Origin: Pantoea sp. WMus005
GTDB lineage: Bacteria > Pseudomonadota > Gammaproteobacteria > Enterobacterales > Enterobacteriaceae
DNA length: 64,000 nt
Direction of reading: 5' to 3'
Assembly (NCBI RefSeq): GCF_013415305.1
Contig: NZ_JACBXU010000003.1
Span: forward strand, 124,001-188,000
Part shown: positions 51,609 to 60,697 of the stretch, piece after piece
How the letters are laid out: every line of letters starts with the position of its first letter
How positions within the stretch are numbered: position 1 is the stretch's first letter
Notes under the pieces: generated by a model
What the model was told of the DNA's origin: nothing
The model's input: only the letters and a program-made list of their open reading frames with translations
The model's database searches: none
Program-made: the position numbers and the translations under genes

Positions 51609-52388
51609 CTAGCCTGCATTACGCTCAAAGTGGCTGTTCACAAAGGTTCGGCAGCGTGGCGAGATGGGGTCAAGGAACACCTGCTCCGGCGAACCGGACT
51701 CCTCAATCATGCCCTGATGCAGAAACACCGCTTTGTTCGACACGTCACGCGCAAAGCCCATTTCGTGCGTCACGATAATCATGGTGCGTCCCTCCTCTGC
51801 CAGGCTGCGTATCACTCGTAATACTTCCCCCACCAGCTCCGGATCCAGCGCAGAGGTCGGCTCATCAAACAGGATCGCTTTCGGCTGCTGCGCCAGCGCC
51901 CGGGCTATTGCCACGCGCTGCTGCTGTCCGCCAGAGAGTTGCGACGGCCAGGCGTCGCGTTTTGCATAGAGTCCCACTTTATGCAGCAGCGCTTCGGCTT
52001 CTTCAACTGCCTCTTTATGACTGCGCCTCTGGACATGAACCGGCGCTTCGATGATATTTTGCATCACGGTTTTATGCGGCCACAGGTTGAAGCTCTGAAA
52101 CACAAAGCCGAGCTGCATCCGCATCAGCTTGATACGACGGCGCTGCTCGCGACTTAGTTTTTCATCGGCGTTATCCAGCCTAACGTTGACCTCCCCGACC
52201 GCGATTTCGCCCGCCTGCGGCACTTCCAGAAAGGGAATGCAGCGTAATAACGTACTTTTACCCGACCCACTCGCACCAATCAGCGAAATCACATCGCCAT
52301 CCTGCGCGGTCAGGCTGATGTCGTGCAGCACTTCATGTCCCGCATAACTCTTTCTGAGATGACTCAGCATGATGGTGGGTGCGGTCAT
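51609..52388 (-). CDS. Polar amino acid ABC transporter ATPase (HisP/GlnQ-like)
   Basis: A 259-residue ATPase. Walker A is GASGSGKST, the Q loop [13 protein letters not shown] is typical of the amino acid class, the signature is [15 protein letters not shown], Walker B is [16 protein letters not shown] and the switch His is in [14 protein letters not shown]. Its ATG overlaps the stop of the upstream permease as ATGA. It is the last gene of a five-gene unit: M20 amidohydrolase, binding protein, two permeases, ATPase. Confidence 0.94.
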   Translation of the reverse strand: MTAPTIMLSHLRKSYAGHEVLHDISLTAQDGDVISLIGASGSGKSTLLRCIPFLEVPQAGEIAVGEVNVRLDNADEKLSREQRRRIKLMRMQLGFVFQSFNLWPHKTVMQNIIEAPVHVQRRSHKEAVEEAEALLHKVGLYAKRDAWPSQLSGGQQQRVAIARALAQQPKAILFDEPTSALDPELVGEVLRVIRSLAEEGRTMIIVTHEMGFARDVSNKAVFLHQGMIEESGSPEQVFLDPISPRCRTFVNSHFERNAG

Positions 52389-53071
52389 GAGTGTGCTCCA
52401 AAATAGTAAGGTGATAAGCGTCGTTCCAGCATCGATACCCCTTTGCTGACCAGCATGGTGAGTATCAGGTAGATCACCGCCGCGCTCAGGAACACTTCAA
52501 GCGCGCGGAAAGTGGAAGAGACTATTGAGTCAGCAATACCGGTCATCTCCATCAGGCTGATGGTGCTGACCAGCGACGTCGCTTTAATCATCGAGATGAT
52601 TTCATTGCTGTAGGCCGGTAGCGCCTGTCGAATCGCAATCGGTAAGGTGATGCGGGTAAAGATCTTACAGGACGACATGCCCGAGACTTTGGCAGCCTCC
52701 AGGGATTGCTGACTGACCGCGCGCAGCCCGCCACGCAGGATCTCCGAGGTGTACGCCGCATCGTTGAGGATCAGCGCCAGCAAACCACACCAGTAAGGAT
52801 CGCGCAGCAGCGGCCAGAACAGGCTTTCGCGCACCGCCGGTAAACTGCCGAGGCCGTAATAAACCATAAAAATCTGGATCAGCAGCGGCGTACCGCGAAA
52901 TAGCCAGACGTAGAAACGACAGAAGAAACTGCCGACGCGCGTCATGCGCAGCAGATTAAGCAGCAGCGCCAGCACGCCCCCGCCCAGTAGCGAGAGCAGC
53001 GCCAGGTTGATAGTCAGCGGTAATCCTTTCAGCAACGCCACCAGCGTCTGCTGTAAAAACATCATATCCAC
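52385..53071 (-). CDS. Amino acid ABC transporter permease (HisM-like)
   Basis: A 228-residue permease with about five membrane segments, the conserved LLRDPYWCGLLALILNDAAYTSEILRGGLRAV region and the EAA loop (LEAAKVSGMSSCKIFTRITLPIAIRQALP). It pairs with the permease encoded just upstream (nine-base gap) and shares the operon with a binding protein and ATPase. Confidence 0.93.
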   Translation of the reverse strand: MDMMFLQQTLVALLKGLPLTINLALLSLLGGGVLALLLNLLRMTRVGSFFCRFYVWLFRGTPLLIQIFMVYYGLGSLPAVRESLFWPLLRDPYWCGLLALILNDAAYTSEILRGGLRAVSQQSLEAAKVSGMSSCKIFTRITLPIAIRQALPAYSNEIISMIKATSLVSTISLMEMTGIADSIVSSTFRALEVFLSAAVIYLILTMLVSKGVSMLERRLSPYYFGAHS

Positions 53072-53080
53072 GTGGACTCC

Positions 53081-53806
53081 TTACCCCTTCACGCGCTGTT
53101 GACCGCGCATCGCAAACTTTTCCACGTAGCGGAAAACCATATCGGAACAGGTGGTGATAATCAGGTAGATCACCGCACCCACGCTGTAGAAGAAAAAGGA
53201 CATCTGGGTGGAGTTCGCTGCAGTAGAAACCTGGTTCATGGTTTCCACCAGCCCGGTGACTGAGACCAGCGCCGACTCTTTGATCACTGATTGCCACTGG
53301 TTGCCCATGCCCGGCAACGCGGTCCGTAACGCCTGGGGCACGATGATGCGACGAAACATCATCAGCCGACCCATGCCGGTCACGGTCGCGGCTTCCAGCG
53401 TCCCGCCCGGAATGGCGTAAAACGCGCCTCGAAACACGCCGCTCTGATAGGCACCGGAGATCAACCCGATGGCGATCGCGCCCGCCACAAACCCGTTCAC
53501 ATCGAACGGTCCCTGCAAGCCCAGCGCGGTGCCCATCGTGGAAACGACCTGCCGTCCACCGAAGTAGAACAGATAGATCACCAGCAGTTCCGGCACGCCG
53601 CGAAACAGCGTGATGTAACCTGCCGCCAGTCTCTGCTGCCAGCGCGAACCGGCGATTTGCATCCAGCAGAGTACACTACCCAGCATCGCCCCCAGTAACC
53701 AGGCACAGAGCGACACGCTGACGGTGACAGCGGCGGCGTTAAGCAGCACGCCACCCCAGCCCTCATCCCCGAAACCCAGTATCTGCCAGTCAATATTCAT
53801 CAGCAT
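53081..53806 (-). CDS. Amino acid ABC transporter permease (HisQ-like)
   Basis: A 241-residue permease, the second membrane subunit. It has about five membrane segments, the LFRGVPELLVIYLFYFGG motif typical of HisQ, and the EAA loop (LEAATVTGMGRLMMFRRIIVPQALRTALP). It starts six bases after the binding-protein stop. The two permeases would form a heterodimer, as in HisQMP2. Confidence 0.93.
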   Translation of the reverse strand: MLMNIDWQILGFGDEGWGGVLLNAAAVTVSVSLCAWLLGAMLGSVLCWMQIAGSRWQQRLAAGYITLFRGVPELLVIYLFYFGGRQVVSTMGTALGLQGPFDVNGFVAGAIAIGLISGAYQSGVFRGAFYAIPGGTLEAATVTGMGRLMMFRRIIVPQALRTALPGMGNQWQSVIKESALVSVTGLVETMNQVSTAANSTQMSFFFYSVGAVIYLIITTCSDMVFRYVEKFAMRGQQRVKG

Positions 53807-53812
53807 CAGCGG

Positions 53813-54661
53813 TTACGCTTTTGGCGCGACATCTTCGCCAAACCATTTCATCGACAGTTTGCTCAGGGTTCCGTCTTTGATCATGGAATCCAGCGCCTGA
53901 TTCAGCACCTGCTGCAGCTCACTGTTGCCTTTACGCAGACCAATCGCCGATCCTGCACCCAGCACGCCACCCGAGAAACCATATCCGCTGCTGCTGATCG
54001 CCTCAGCATGTTTTTTCACAAAAGCATTGAGGTTAGTGCGTGAAGCCATGACAGCATCGACCCGGCCATTCATCAGGTCAGCGAAGGTTTCCGGACCAGC
54101 CTGATAGGTGCGGATGGTGGCGACATCACCCAGGTATTTCTGCAGGAAGTCTGCCTGGATGGTGGCGACCTGCACCGCAATCGTTTTGCCTTTGAACGTG
54201 GTTTTCAGCTCGTCGATCGCTTTTTTCATGCCGGCGTCGTCATCCGCTGTCACCACCGTCCCGCTGCCAGGTAGCGTGGCCAGCGGGCTTTTTTTCGCGG
54301 TCACAAAGCTGGAGATGCTAACGGTGTACTGATGAGTGAAGTCGATCGCTTCCGCGCGTTTTGGCGTTACGGTCACCGCATCGACTACCGCATCATATTT
54401 ACCGTCAATCAGCCCAGGGATCATGCCTGACCATTTCTGCGCGATGATTTCATATTTAAAGCCTGCGCGTTTTGCCAGTTCCGCCACCATATCCGGTTCA
54501 TAGCCGACGATTTTGCCGCTCGGGGTGGTCTGGTTAAACGGAGGATAGGCCGCTTCGGTGGCAAACTTCAGGGTGCCAAAATCTTTCGCCTGGCTGAATG
54601 CGGAAGTGGCGAGCAGCGCCACGGTCAGAGAAGCCGTGAACAGGTGGTTGCGCATCATCAT
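53813..54661 (-). CDS. Periplasmic amino acid-binding protein
   Basis: A 282-residue solute-binding protein with a signal peptide ending at SAFSQA-KDF. The family 3 signature is visible as GKIVGYEPDMVAELAKRAGFKYE, with FATEAAYPPFN at the mature N terminus, and the second lobe has GAGSAIGLRKGNSELQ. Ligands are basic or polar amino acids in relatives; specificity cannot be read here. GAGG five bases before ATG-ATG-ATG supports the start at 54661. It is 21 bases after the M20 gene. Confidence 0.92.
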   Translation of the reverse strand: MMMRNHLFTASLTVALLATSAFSQAKDFGTLKFATEAAYPPFNQTTPSGKIVGYEPDMVAELAKRAGFKYEIIAQKWSGMIPGLIDGKYDAVVDAVTVTPKRAEAIDFTHQYTVSISSFVTAKKSPLATLPGSGTVVTADDDAGMKKAIDELKTTFKGKTIAVQVATIQADFLQKYLGDVATIRTYQAGPETFADLMNGRVDAVMASRTNLNAFVKKHAEAISSSGYGFSGGVLGAGSAIGLRKGNSELQQVLNQALDSMIKDGTLSKLSMKWFGEDVAPKA

Positions 54662-54682
54662 ATAAACCTCATTTAGTTATTA

Positions 54683-55870
54683 TTAAGAGAGTAAATCAAT
54701 TGCAAGGCGGGTCAGCGCCTGTGTCCCGGCGGTAATGCTGCGTTCATCCGGCTGATAGTCGGAGTTATGCAGATGATCGTCACGGCCCGGCGTGGCCGAT
54801 CCAATATGAATCTGGCAACCCGGTACCCGTTCCGTAAACAGTGAAAAATCTTCGGCACCAAAGCTGGCGCTGGGCTGGGCTGTGATCGCCTTATCAAACT
54901 GGTGCGACAGAATCTCTTCCAGAGCATCAATCAGGCGATCGTCATTCATCAGAGGTGGCACACCACGCTGGAAATTAACCTCAACCCGGACGTTCTGTGC
55001 CAGCGCTACGCCTTCGCACATGCGTTTAAACGAGGCTTCCATGGCGGCGCGCACTTCCGGCGATTTGGTCCGGATGGTGCCCTGAAACAGGCAGCTGTCA
55101 GGAATGATATTGTGGGTGGTACCACCCTGAATGTGCCCGATGGTCAATACGGCGGAGTGAGCGGGATCGCGTTCCCGCGAGATGATGGTCTGTAGCTGGC
55201 TGATGAGATGCACGGTCGCGATGATCGGATCGGTGCCCATGTGCGGACGTGCCGCGTGGGTCGATACGCCATGCACCGTCACGTCGAATTCGTCGCTGGA
55301 GGCCGTGCTGGCCCCGCGCGTGAGAGCGACTTCGCCCGCTGCCAGTTCAGGCTTGTTATGCAGGGTTACAGCCCAGTCGATACCCTCAGCCACACCGTCG
55401 GCGATCATCGCCTCAGCGCCACTTTCTGGCGTTTCTTCCGCAGGCTGGAATATCAGCCGGACGCGCCCTTTGAGTTGCTGACGATAGTGCGGCAGTATTG
55501 TTGCCACTCCCAGCATCGTGGCCGTGTGAATATCGTGACCACAGGCGTGCATTTTTCCGGGATAGCGGCTGGCAAAGGGTAAACCGGTCTGCTCATGGAT
55601 CGGCAGCGCGTCCATGTCGGCGCGTAACAGCAGTGTTTTGCCCGGCTCTGCGCCGTCAATATCTACCACAACACCAGTGCGGCCAACGCCGGTACGGGGA
55701 CTGAGTCCCAGTGCCTGTAAATAGTCAGTTACCAGACTGGCGGTGCGCAGCGTATCAAAGCCTAATTCCGGATGCGCATGGATATCACGTCGAATCGCCA
55801 CTAACTGCGATTCAAGTTCATTAACTCTGGCTTTTATTTCCCCGGCCAGTCGTGCTTTTTCCTGATTCAT
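54683..55870 (-). CDS. M20D family amidohydrolase
   Basis: A 395-residue metal-dependent hydrolase of the IAA-amino acid/hippurate hydrolase subfamily. Motifs in order are HAHPELGF, LLRADMDALPI, KMHACGHDIHTATMLG with metal-binding Cys and His, QPAEETPESGAEAMIADG, LHNKPELAAGEVALTRG and FGAEDFSLF. It removes an acyl group from N-acyl amino acids. It heads an operon encoding an amino acid importer, so it probably acts on the conjugate or peptide brought in, or releases an amino acid in the cytoplasm. No signal peptide. Confidence 0.92.
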   Translation of the reverse strand: MNQEKARLAGEIKARVNELESQLVAIRRDIHAHPELGFDTLRTASLVTDYLQALGLSPRTGVGRTGVVVDIDGAEPGKTLLLRADMDALPIHEQTGLPFASRYPGKMHACGHDIHTATMLGVATILPHYRQQLKGRVRLIFQPAEETPESGAEAMIADGVAEGIDWAVTLHNKPELAAGEVALTRGASTASSDEFDVTVHGVSTHAARPHMGTDPIIATVHLISQLQTIISRERDPAHSAVLTIGHIQGGTTHNIIPDSCLFQGTIRTKSPEVRAAMEASFKRMCEGVALAQNVRVEVNFQRGVPPLMNDDRLIDALEEILSHQFDKAITAQPSASFGAEDFSLFTERVPGCQIHIGSATPGRDDHLHNSDYQPDERSITAGTQALTRLAIDLLS

Positions 55871-56114
55871 AGCAGCCCCGGCAATATGCGATCGGCACTC
55901 TGTTGCCGACCGTTATTTTAATCTCATCCTGACACTGGATGGTGATGACCGTTTATTTATTCACAGCACGCGACAGAAAGCAACGCATGACAGCCTGCTC
56001 TACATACTTAAAAATCAATAAGATAGTGTTATTTATTGGAAACCTGTATGAGATAACAGCGGATCAGCAATAATATTAATAATCCGCCACACGACATTAC
56101 TTTCCCTACTGTCA

Positions 56115-57011
56115 CTAAGCGGATATTTCGCTTTTATCCGAATAGGAAATAAAGAAGTTTGCCAGTATTTCAGCTAATTTCTCCGGTTGTTCTTCAGGAA
56201 TAAAATGGCCGCAGTTGAGAACAGTTTCACTGCTGACCTGCTGCGCCACGGCACGTAACGGCGTGGCCATATCGGGTATCGATCCCTGGTCGGCGCTGAC
56301 GGCCAGCAGCGGTAACGCCAGTTTACTCTTTAGCAGACGCTGGCGATTCTGCTCTGCTGACTGCGCAAATGCGCGGTAAAAAGCCAGTCCCGCCCGCAAG
56401 GCGCCGGGTTGCTGAAAAACGCGCAGATATTCACGACGAGCTGCCGCATCAATGCAATGGGGATTGGCTGCTTTGCGGTTAAAAAACCAGTCGAGGTAGA
56501 TCGCCTCTCTGCCGTTAATCAGCGCTTCCGGTAAATCATCTACGCAGTGAAAGCCAAAATGCCAGGTTTTCCAGGCGCTATCCCCCACCATCGGCAGCCG
56601 TTCAGGCAGGGTGATACCGGGAATGCCAGCATCCAGTAACGCGAGACGGCAGACCTTTTCGGTATTGCCCGCTGCCAGTGACCAGGCGACCCACGCCCCG
56701 ATGTCATGCCCGACCAGATGAAAGCGTTCAATACCCAGCGACTGCAGTAATGTCAGAATGCACCCGGCCACGCTGTCGGTGTCGTAGCCACTCGCAGGAA
56801 AATCAGAATCACCCTGCCCTGGCAGGTCAGGTGCAATGACATGGAAATGGCTGGCAAGCGAGGGGATAACCTCCCGCCAGGCGTAACTGCTTTGCGGGAA
56901 ACCCGCCAGCAGGACCACAGTCTCCTGGTGTTCAGAACCTGCGCTCAGGTAGTGCATTCGCTGTGAACCAATATGAGTAAAGTCGCGTTGGTAGAGTGGA
57001 TGTGGCTGCAT
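56115..57011 (-). CDS. Alpha/beta hydrolase, epoxide-hydrolase-like
   Basis: A 298-residue alpha/beta-fold hydrolase. The nucleophile elbow is GHDIGAWVAW, with Asp as nucleophile, typical of epoxide hydrolases and haloalkane dehalogenases; VLLAGFPQSSYAWREVIPSL holds the oxyanion region and LNCGHFIPEEQPEKLAE the catalytic His. The start at 57011 has GGAGG four bases upstream. It lies 50 bases downstream of a TetR gene on the same strand, which likely controls it. Substrate unknown. Confidence 0.9.
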   Translation of the reverse strand: MQPHPLYQRDFTHIGSQRMHYLSAGSEHQETVVLLAGFPQSSYAWREVIPSLASHFHVIAPDLPGQGDSDFPASGYDTDSVAGCILTLLQSLGIERFHLVGHDIGAWVAWSLAAGNTEKVCRLALLDAGIPGITLPERLPMVGDSAWKTWHFGFHCVDDLPEALINGREAIYLDWFFNRKAANPHCIDAAARREYLRVFQQPGALRAGLAFYRAFAQSAEQNRQRLLKSKLALPLLAVSADQGSIPDMATPLRAVAQQVSSETVLNCGHFIPEEQPEKLAEILANFFISYSDKSEISA

Positions 57012-57061
57012 AAAACCTCCGGATAATAGGGAAACGATCACTTCCTTAATAAGTAAAAAAT

Positions 57062-57664
57062 TTAGTCGAGCATTTTCAGTGCCAGGGGAATGATGCTGGC
57101 ATCGGGCCGGGTAGCCGCAACTTTACCGGCCACCCTCATCCCCAGCACGATGCAGAGCATCAGTGAAGCGGTGGCGTCCCGGTCCAGTGCAGAATTGACC
57201 GAACCATCCTGCTGACCCAGGCTGATTATCTGCTGCAGATTCTGCTGGTTGCGTATTAGCGCCGCGCTGACGGCCCCGGCAAGCTCCTCATCCATAGTCT
57301 GCAGCTCCACGGCGCTGACAGCCACCAGACAGCCGCGCTCACCTTCGACATCGCGCACGGAATCCACATAAAAATTCAGCAACGCCGCCAGTTGCTCACG
57401 GCCATTTTCACATTGCGCCAGCCGCGCGGCTAAAGTGCTATTACGCATTGAGAGATAGCGGTCAAAGACCGTAGCAAATAGTGTGCGCTTGTCGGTGAAG
57501 GCTTTATAAATGCTGCCGGTCGTGAGTTGCATAGCCTGGCCCAAATCGCCAATGGAGGTGGCGTGATAGCCCTTTTGCCGGAATACCAGCATCGCGCTGT
57601 CCAGTGCCGCATCGGTATTAAACGCCCGTGGTCGTCCCCGCTCTTTATAACGGTTATCGTTCAT
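57062..57664 (-). CDS. TetR family transcriptional regulator
   Basis: A 200-residue regulator with helix-turn-helix GYHATSIGDLGQAMQLTTGSIYKAFTDKRTLF near the N terminus and the subfamily ending seen in regulators of reductases and hydrolases (GMRVAGKVAATRPD). The start at 57664 has AAGG eight bases upstream. It precedes the alpha/beta hydrolase in one unit. A perfect 10-bp palindrome lies in its leader. Confidence 0.88.
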   Translation of the reverse strand: MNDNRYKERGRPRAFNTDAALDSAMLVFRQKGYHATSIGDLGQAMQLTTGSIYKAFTDKRTLFATVFDRYLSMRNSTLAARLAQCENGREQLAALLNFYVDSVRDVEGERGCLVAVSAVELQTMDEELAGAVSAALIRNQQNLQQIISLGQQDGSVNSALDRDATASLMLCIVLGMRVAGKVAATRPDASIIPLALKMLD

Positions 57665-57681
57665 CGCAAGCACCTTTAGAG

Positions 57682-57691
57682 AATGATCATT
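57682..57691. promoter_or_regulatory. Candidate autoregulatory operator of the TetR gene
   Basis: AATGATCATT, a perfect 10-bp palindrome, lies between a TATATT-like -10 (minus strand) and the start codon of the TetR gene, a good position for autorepression. Confidence 0.4.
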
Positions 57692-57807
57692 TCCTTTAAT
57701 ATAGACTGATTTGTCCCGCAATCAAAATTTTTTCCCTGCAGCCAGACATTGTATTCAGGTGCGGATATCCCGTTTCAAAACCCTTCCCCATGCCCGGCGT
57801 CAGTAAG

Positions 57808-58500
57808 CTAATCAGCCTGAAGCCGCAGGGCAGCGCGTTCGGTTGCCGCACGGCGCGTGGCGAGAAAATCCGCCATTTTCGCCCGCGCCTGCTCTACTTC
57901 CTGTGGCGGTGCGGTCTGCGGCGAACCGCTGGTAAAGGGCGGTTCAGGATCATATTCCATCTGCAGCTGAACCGCTTTAGCGACCGCCTCCCCGGCGATT
58001 TCAGCCACCAGCGTCAGGGCAAAATCGATACCCGAGGTGACACCCGCGCCGCTGATACGATTGCGGTCCCGCACCACCCGCTGACTGACCGGCTCAGCGC
58101 CCAGCAAGGCCAGCTGATCGATGGAACTCCAGTGCGAAGTCGCACGATATCCCTTCAGCAATCCGGCCGCTCCCAGCACCAGCGAGCCGGTACAGACCGA
58201 CGTTATCCATTGCGCCTGAATGGCCTGTTGTCGAAGAAAATTCAGCGTAATATCGTCTGACATCAGGGCGATCTGCCCTGGCCCGCCAGGCACACAGATC
58301 ACATCCAGCGGCGGGCACGCATCAAACGTGGTGGTAGGCAATATCGACAGGCCGCGATCGGAACGAACGGGCTGACGATCTTTCCAGACCAGATGACATT
58401 CGACGCCGGGCGTGCGCGCAAATACTTCCCACGGACCGGTGAGATCGAGCTGGGTGACATCAGGGAACAGCAAAAGGCCAATCTGTAGCGGACGATGCAT
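57808..58500 (-). CDS. DJ-1/PfpI (GlxA-type) protein, isonitrile-hydratase-like
   Basis: A 230-residue DJ-1/PfpI family protein. The nucleophile elbow is VCTGSLVLGAAGLLKGYRATSHW, with Cys as nucleophile and the CTGS context found in isonitrile hydratases; VPGGPGQ and SAGVTSGIDFAL-type segments (ISGAGVTSGIDFALTLVAEI) follow. No C-terminal AraC helix-turn-helix, so it is an enzyme rather than a GlxA regulator. The start at 58500 has GGAG seven bases upstream. Confidence 0.88.
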   Translation of the reverse strand: MHRPLQIGLLLFPDVTQLDLTGPWEVFARTPGVECHLVWKDRQPVRSDRGLSILPTTTFDACPPLDVICVPGGPGQIALMSDDITLNFLRQQAIQAQWITSVCTGSLVLGAAGLLKGYRATSHWSSIDQLALLGAEPVSQRVVRDRNRISGAGVTSGIDFALTLVAEIAGEAVAKAVQLQMEYDPEPPFTSGSPQTAPPQEVEQARAKMADFLATRRAATERAALRLQAD

Positions 58501-58587
58501 GGGGAAACTCCGGGCGGATGATGAACCCTCATCATGCCGCGATGGACGGTCAGATATCAATCCTGAGCGCATCGGGACACATCGTCT

Positions 58588-58911
58588 TCACGGCACGCCA
58601 GAGAAACGCAGCAGCGCTGTCATGGCCGCCGCCCCCAGAATAACCACAATCAGCGGCGCCCGACGCCAGGCCAGCAACAGGGCAAAGCCTACGCCCGTCA
58701 CCCTGGCCACACCGGCAAAATGCTGTCCCTCAAATAGCGTGGTAGTCGCTGCTACCGCCAGCAGCAGTATCGTGGCGGCGTCGGAGAGCATCTGCTGGGT
58801 GCGCTCGCTGATCGGCAGACGGTTTCCCAGCCTGACGCCAGCAAAGCGCATCAGATAGGTTCCGGCTGCCAGCAAGGCAATCCCGGCGATAATCATTCCC
58901 TGATGCGTCAT
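58588..58911 (-). CDS. azlD: AzlD-type branched-chain amino acid export subunit
   Basis: A 107-residue membrane protein with three or four segments (MIIAGIALLAAGTYLMRFAG, ILLLAVAATTTLF, RAPLIVVILGAAAMTALLRF), the small partner of AzlC. Its ATG overlaps the AzlC stop as ATGA, so translation is coupled. AzlCD pairs (YgaZH in E. coli) export valine and related amino acids. It is the distal gene of the pair. Confidence 0.88.
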   Translation of the reverse strand: MTHQGMIIAGIALLAAGTYLMRFAGVRLGNRLPISERTQQMLSDAATILLLAVAATTTLFEGQHFAGVARVTGVGFALLLAWRRAPLIVVILGAAAMTALLRFSGVP

Positions 58912-59579
58912 TTGCGCGATCTCCATGTCAGCAGACCCAGTAGCGAGAAGAGTACCGGCATGCCCGCAGGAACCAACGGCGTCGCCAGTAAAGAGAGCAA
59001 CGCGCCGACGGTCGCCGGGATGCGGGCGCGCCGCTGTCGCAGCGCCGGGAAGATCAGGGCGATCAGGATGGCCGGGAAAACCGCATCCAGACCAATCACC
59101 GAGACATCCGGAATAAACTGCCCTATCGCCGCCCCGGTCATCACACTCACCGGCCAGATAAAGCCAATACCGATGCCGCACAACCAGTAGGCGCAGCGAC
59201 GCTGCGCCAGCTGTGGCTGAGAGATACCGAACACCACGCTTTCATCGTTCATGATGTGACAGCCAAACCAGCCGGACGGGCCTTTTCCTACCAGATCTTT
59301 GACCGCAATGCCAAACGGCAGGTGACGCGCATTCACCAGCAGGCCCGCAGCGGCGGCGGTAAAGGGACTGCCGCCACCGGCCACAATGCCGATAAACAGG
59401 AACTCCGACGCACCCGCCAGCACCAGCGTTGACAGCGCCAGTGGCACCCAGATCGGAAACCCGTCGGCGGAGGCCAGCGAGCCATAGGATAAACCGACAA
59501 TTCCATCAGCCAGGCAAACCAGGAAAATCGCTTTGATCACCCCTTTGTCCAGCAATTGCATTTGCGGAAAAAACATCAC
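58908..59579 (-). CDS. azlC: AzlC-type branched-chain amino acid exporter
   Basis: A 223-residue membrane protein with about five segments. The family signature covers GIVGLSYGSLASADGFPIWVPLALSTLVLAGASEF and NARHLPFGIAVKDLVG, with the later MNDESVVFG. Together with AzlD it would export branched-chain amino acids. The start at 59579 is uncertain: the AGGG is only two bases away, and an ATG six codons later is an alternative. It is divergent from an XRE-cupin regulator that probably controls it. Confidence 0.9.
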   Translation of the reverse strand: MMFFPQMQLLDKGVIKAIFLVCLADGIVGLSYGSLASADGFPIWVPLALSTLVLAGASEFLFIGIVAGGGSPFTAAAAGLLVNARHLPFGIAVKDLVGKGPSGWFGCHIMNDESVVFGISQPQLAQRRCAYWLCGIGIGFIWPVSVMTGAAIGQFIPDVSVIGLDAVFPAILIALIFPALRQRRARIPATVGALLSLLATPLVPAGMPVLFSLLGLLTWRSRK

Positions 59580-59587
59580 CCTGTCCC

Positions 59588-59660
59588 ATAATGAACGTAT
59601 AATCCGATATAATGAACACCGCGACAGCGTTTTACAAGGCGAACGTTATGTTCGATATAA
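59588..59660. promoter_or_regulatory. Repeated motifs in the azlC-regulator gap
   Basis: ATAATGAAC is repeated at 59588-59596 and 59609-59617, a 21-bp period (two helical turns). CGATATAA occurs at 59605-59612 and 59653-59660, and CGAAC-GTTAT-GTTCG is an inverted repeat at 59640-59654. These fit operator half-sites for the divergent XRE regulator. Confidence 0.4.
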
Positions 59661-59687
59661 AAAACATTTTGAGTTTCAGGAGTGCGT

Positions 59688-60236
59688 TTGAATACCCCTA
59701 TCAGCATTATTGCCAATGCCTTAGTGCGTGAACGTCAGCGAGCGGGTCTGTCATTGGCTGAAGTGGCACGCCGCGCAGGAATCGCCAAATCCACGCTGTC
59801 ACAGCTGGAAGCAGGTAATGGTAATCCGGGCATTGAGACGCTGTGGTCGCTGTGCGTGACGCTGAATATTCCGTTTTCGCGGTTGCTGGAGCCGGATGCG
59901 CGTCGTCTGCAGGTGATCCGCCGTGGAGAAGGTCTGTCGGTTACCGCCGATCTGGCCGATTATCAGGCTGTTTTACTGGCATCCTGCCCGCCCGGCGTCC
60001 GGCGTGATATCTATCTGCTGGAAGTCCAGCCCGGCAGCGAGCGCATATCACAACCCCATATTCCCAATACCATTGAGCATATTATTATGGCTAAAGGCCG
60101 TGCGCTGGTGGGCCCGGTCGACAGTGCGGTGGAGCTGGACGTGGGCGATTACATTACCTATCCGGGTGATGAGCTGCATATCTTTCGGGCGCTGGAAGCC
60201 GATACCCTGGCACTGCTGGTCATTGAACACAGCTGA
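59688..60236 (+). CDS. XRE-cupin transcriptional regulator
   Basis: A 182-residue regulator with an N-terminal helix-turn-helix (LSLAEVARRAGIAKSTLSQLEAGNGNPGIETLWSL) and a C-terminal cupin sensor (ELDVGDYITYPGDELHIFRAL). The start is a TTG at 59688 with AGGAG five bases upstream; a GTG six bases earlier overlaps that site. It is divergent from azlCD. Members of this family often control amino acid exporters. Confidence 0.9.
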   Translation: MNTPISIIANALVRERQRAGLSLAEVARRAGIAKSTLSQLEAGNGNPGIETLWSLCVTLNIPFSRLLEPDARRLQVIRRGEGLSVTADLADYQAVLLASCPPGVRRDIYLLEVQPGSERISQPHIPNTIEHIIMAKGRALVGPVDSAVELDVGDYITYPGDELHIFRALEADTLALLVIEHS

Positions 60237-60575
60237 TTACTGCTCAGTGAACTTCTGTTGCGTTTCGGCGGGCGTGAGGTGAGTAATCAGCTGCACTTCA
60301 CTGCTCAGCGTGATCTCCGGATAATGCTCGCGCATACCCTCAAGCAGCACCGCATCCGGCCATTCAGCCTCCTTCCCCAGCCGAGCGGCCACCTCATTTA
60401 AGCGCAGTGTTTCAATACACGTCACCCATACAATGATCGCGTCTGCGGCATCCTGCTCATTCACCAGTTTCAGCGGGCCAGTGACGATATCGCTTTCATG
60501 CCAGCGTATCGTTGAGGTTTTCGCGCCGCTTCTGACATCCGGCACAAGACGTGGCACCAGCGTGAGGTGTTGCAT
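60237..60575 (-). CDS. ASCH domain protein
   Basis: A 112-residue single-domain ASCH protein (HLTLVPRLVPDVRSGAKTSTIRWHE is the family start, with LVPRLVxxxxxGxKTxTIR). ASCH domains bind RNA and some act as N4-acetylcytidine amidohydrolases or translation regulators. The start at 60575 has AAGGAG six or seven bases upstream. It is divergent from the zinc GTPase gene and shares the region with a Zur-type site, though it need not be Zur-controlled. Confidence 0.82.
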   Translation of the reverse strand: MQHLTLVPRLVPDVRSGAKTSTIRWHESDIVTGPLKLVNEQDAADAIIVWVTCIETLRLNEVAARLGKEAEWPDAVLLEGMREHYPEITLSSEVQLITHLTPAETQQKFTEQ

Positions 60576-60654
60576 CTCTTCTCCTTCTTTCTTAACTCTT
60601 TTCATTAACAGACCCGGCAACAGAAATTCCAATTGAAAACAGAATCAATAATGT

Positions 60655-60668
60655 TATGTTATAACATA
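60655..60668. promoter_or_regulatory. Zur box
   Basis: TATGTTATAACATA, a perfect 14-bp palindrome, fits the enterobacterial Zur operator core (ATGTTATAACAT). It ends 29 bases before the ATG of the zinc GTPase gene. Confidence 0.75.
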
Positions 60669-60697
60669 TACATCATTCACTACTGACAGGTAACAGT

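Noticed and set aside
58588..59181. Longer 197-residue start for the azlD gene
   Set aside because: The extension is the azlC coding sequence read in another frame; the 107-residue form starts at an ATGA overlap with azlC and has the normal AzlD length.
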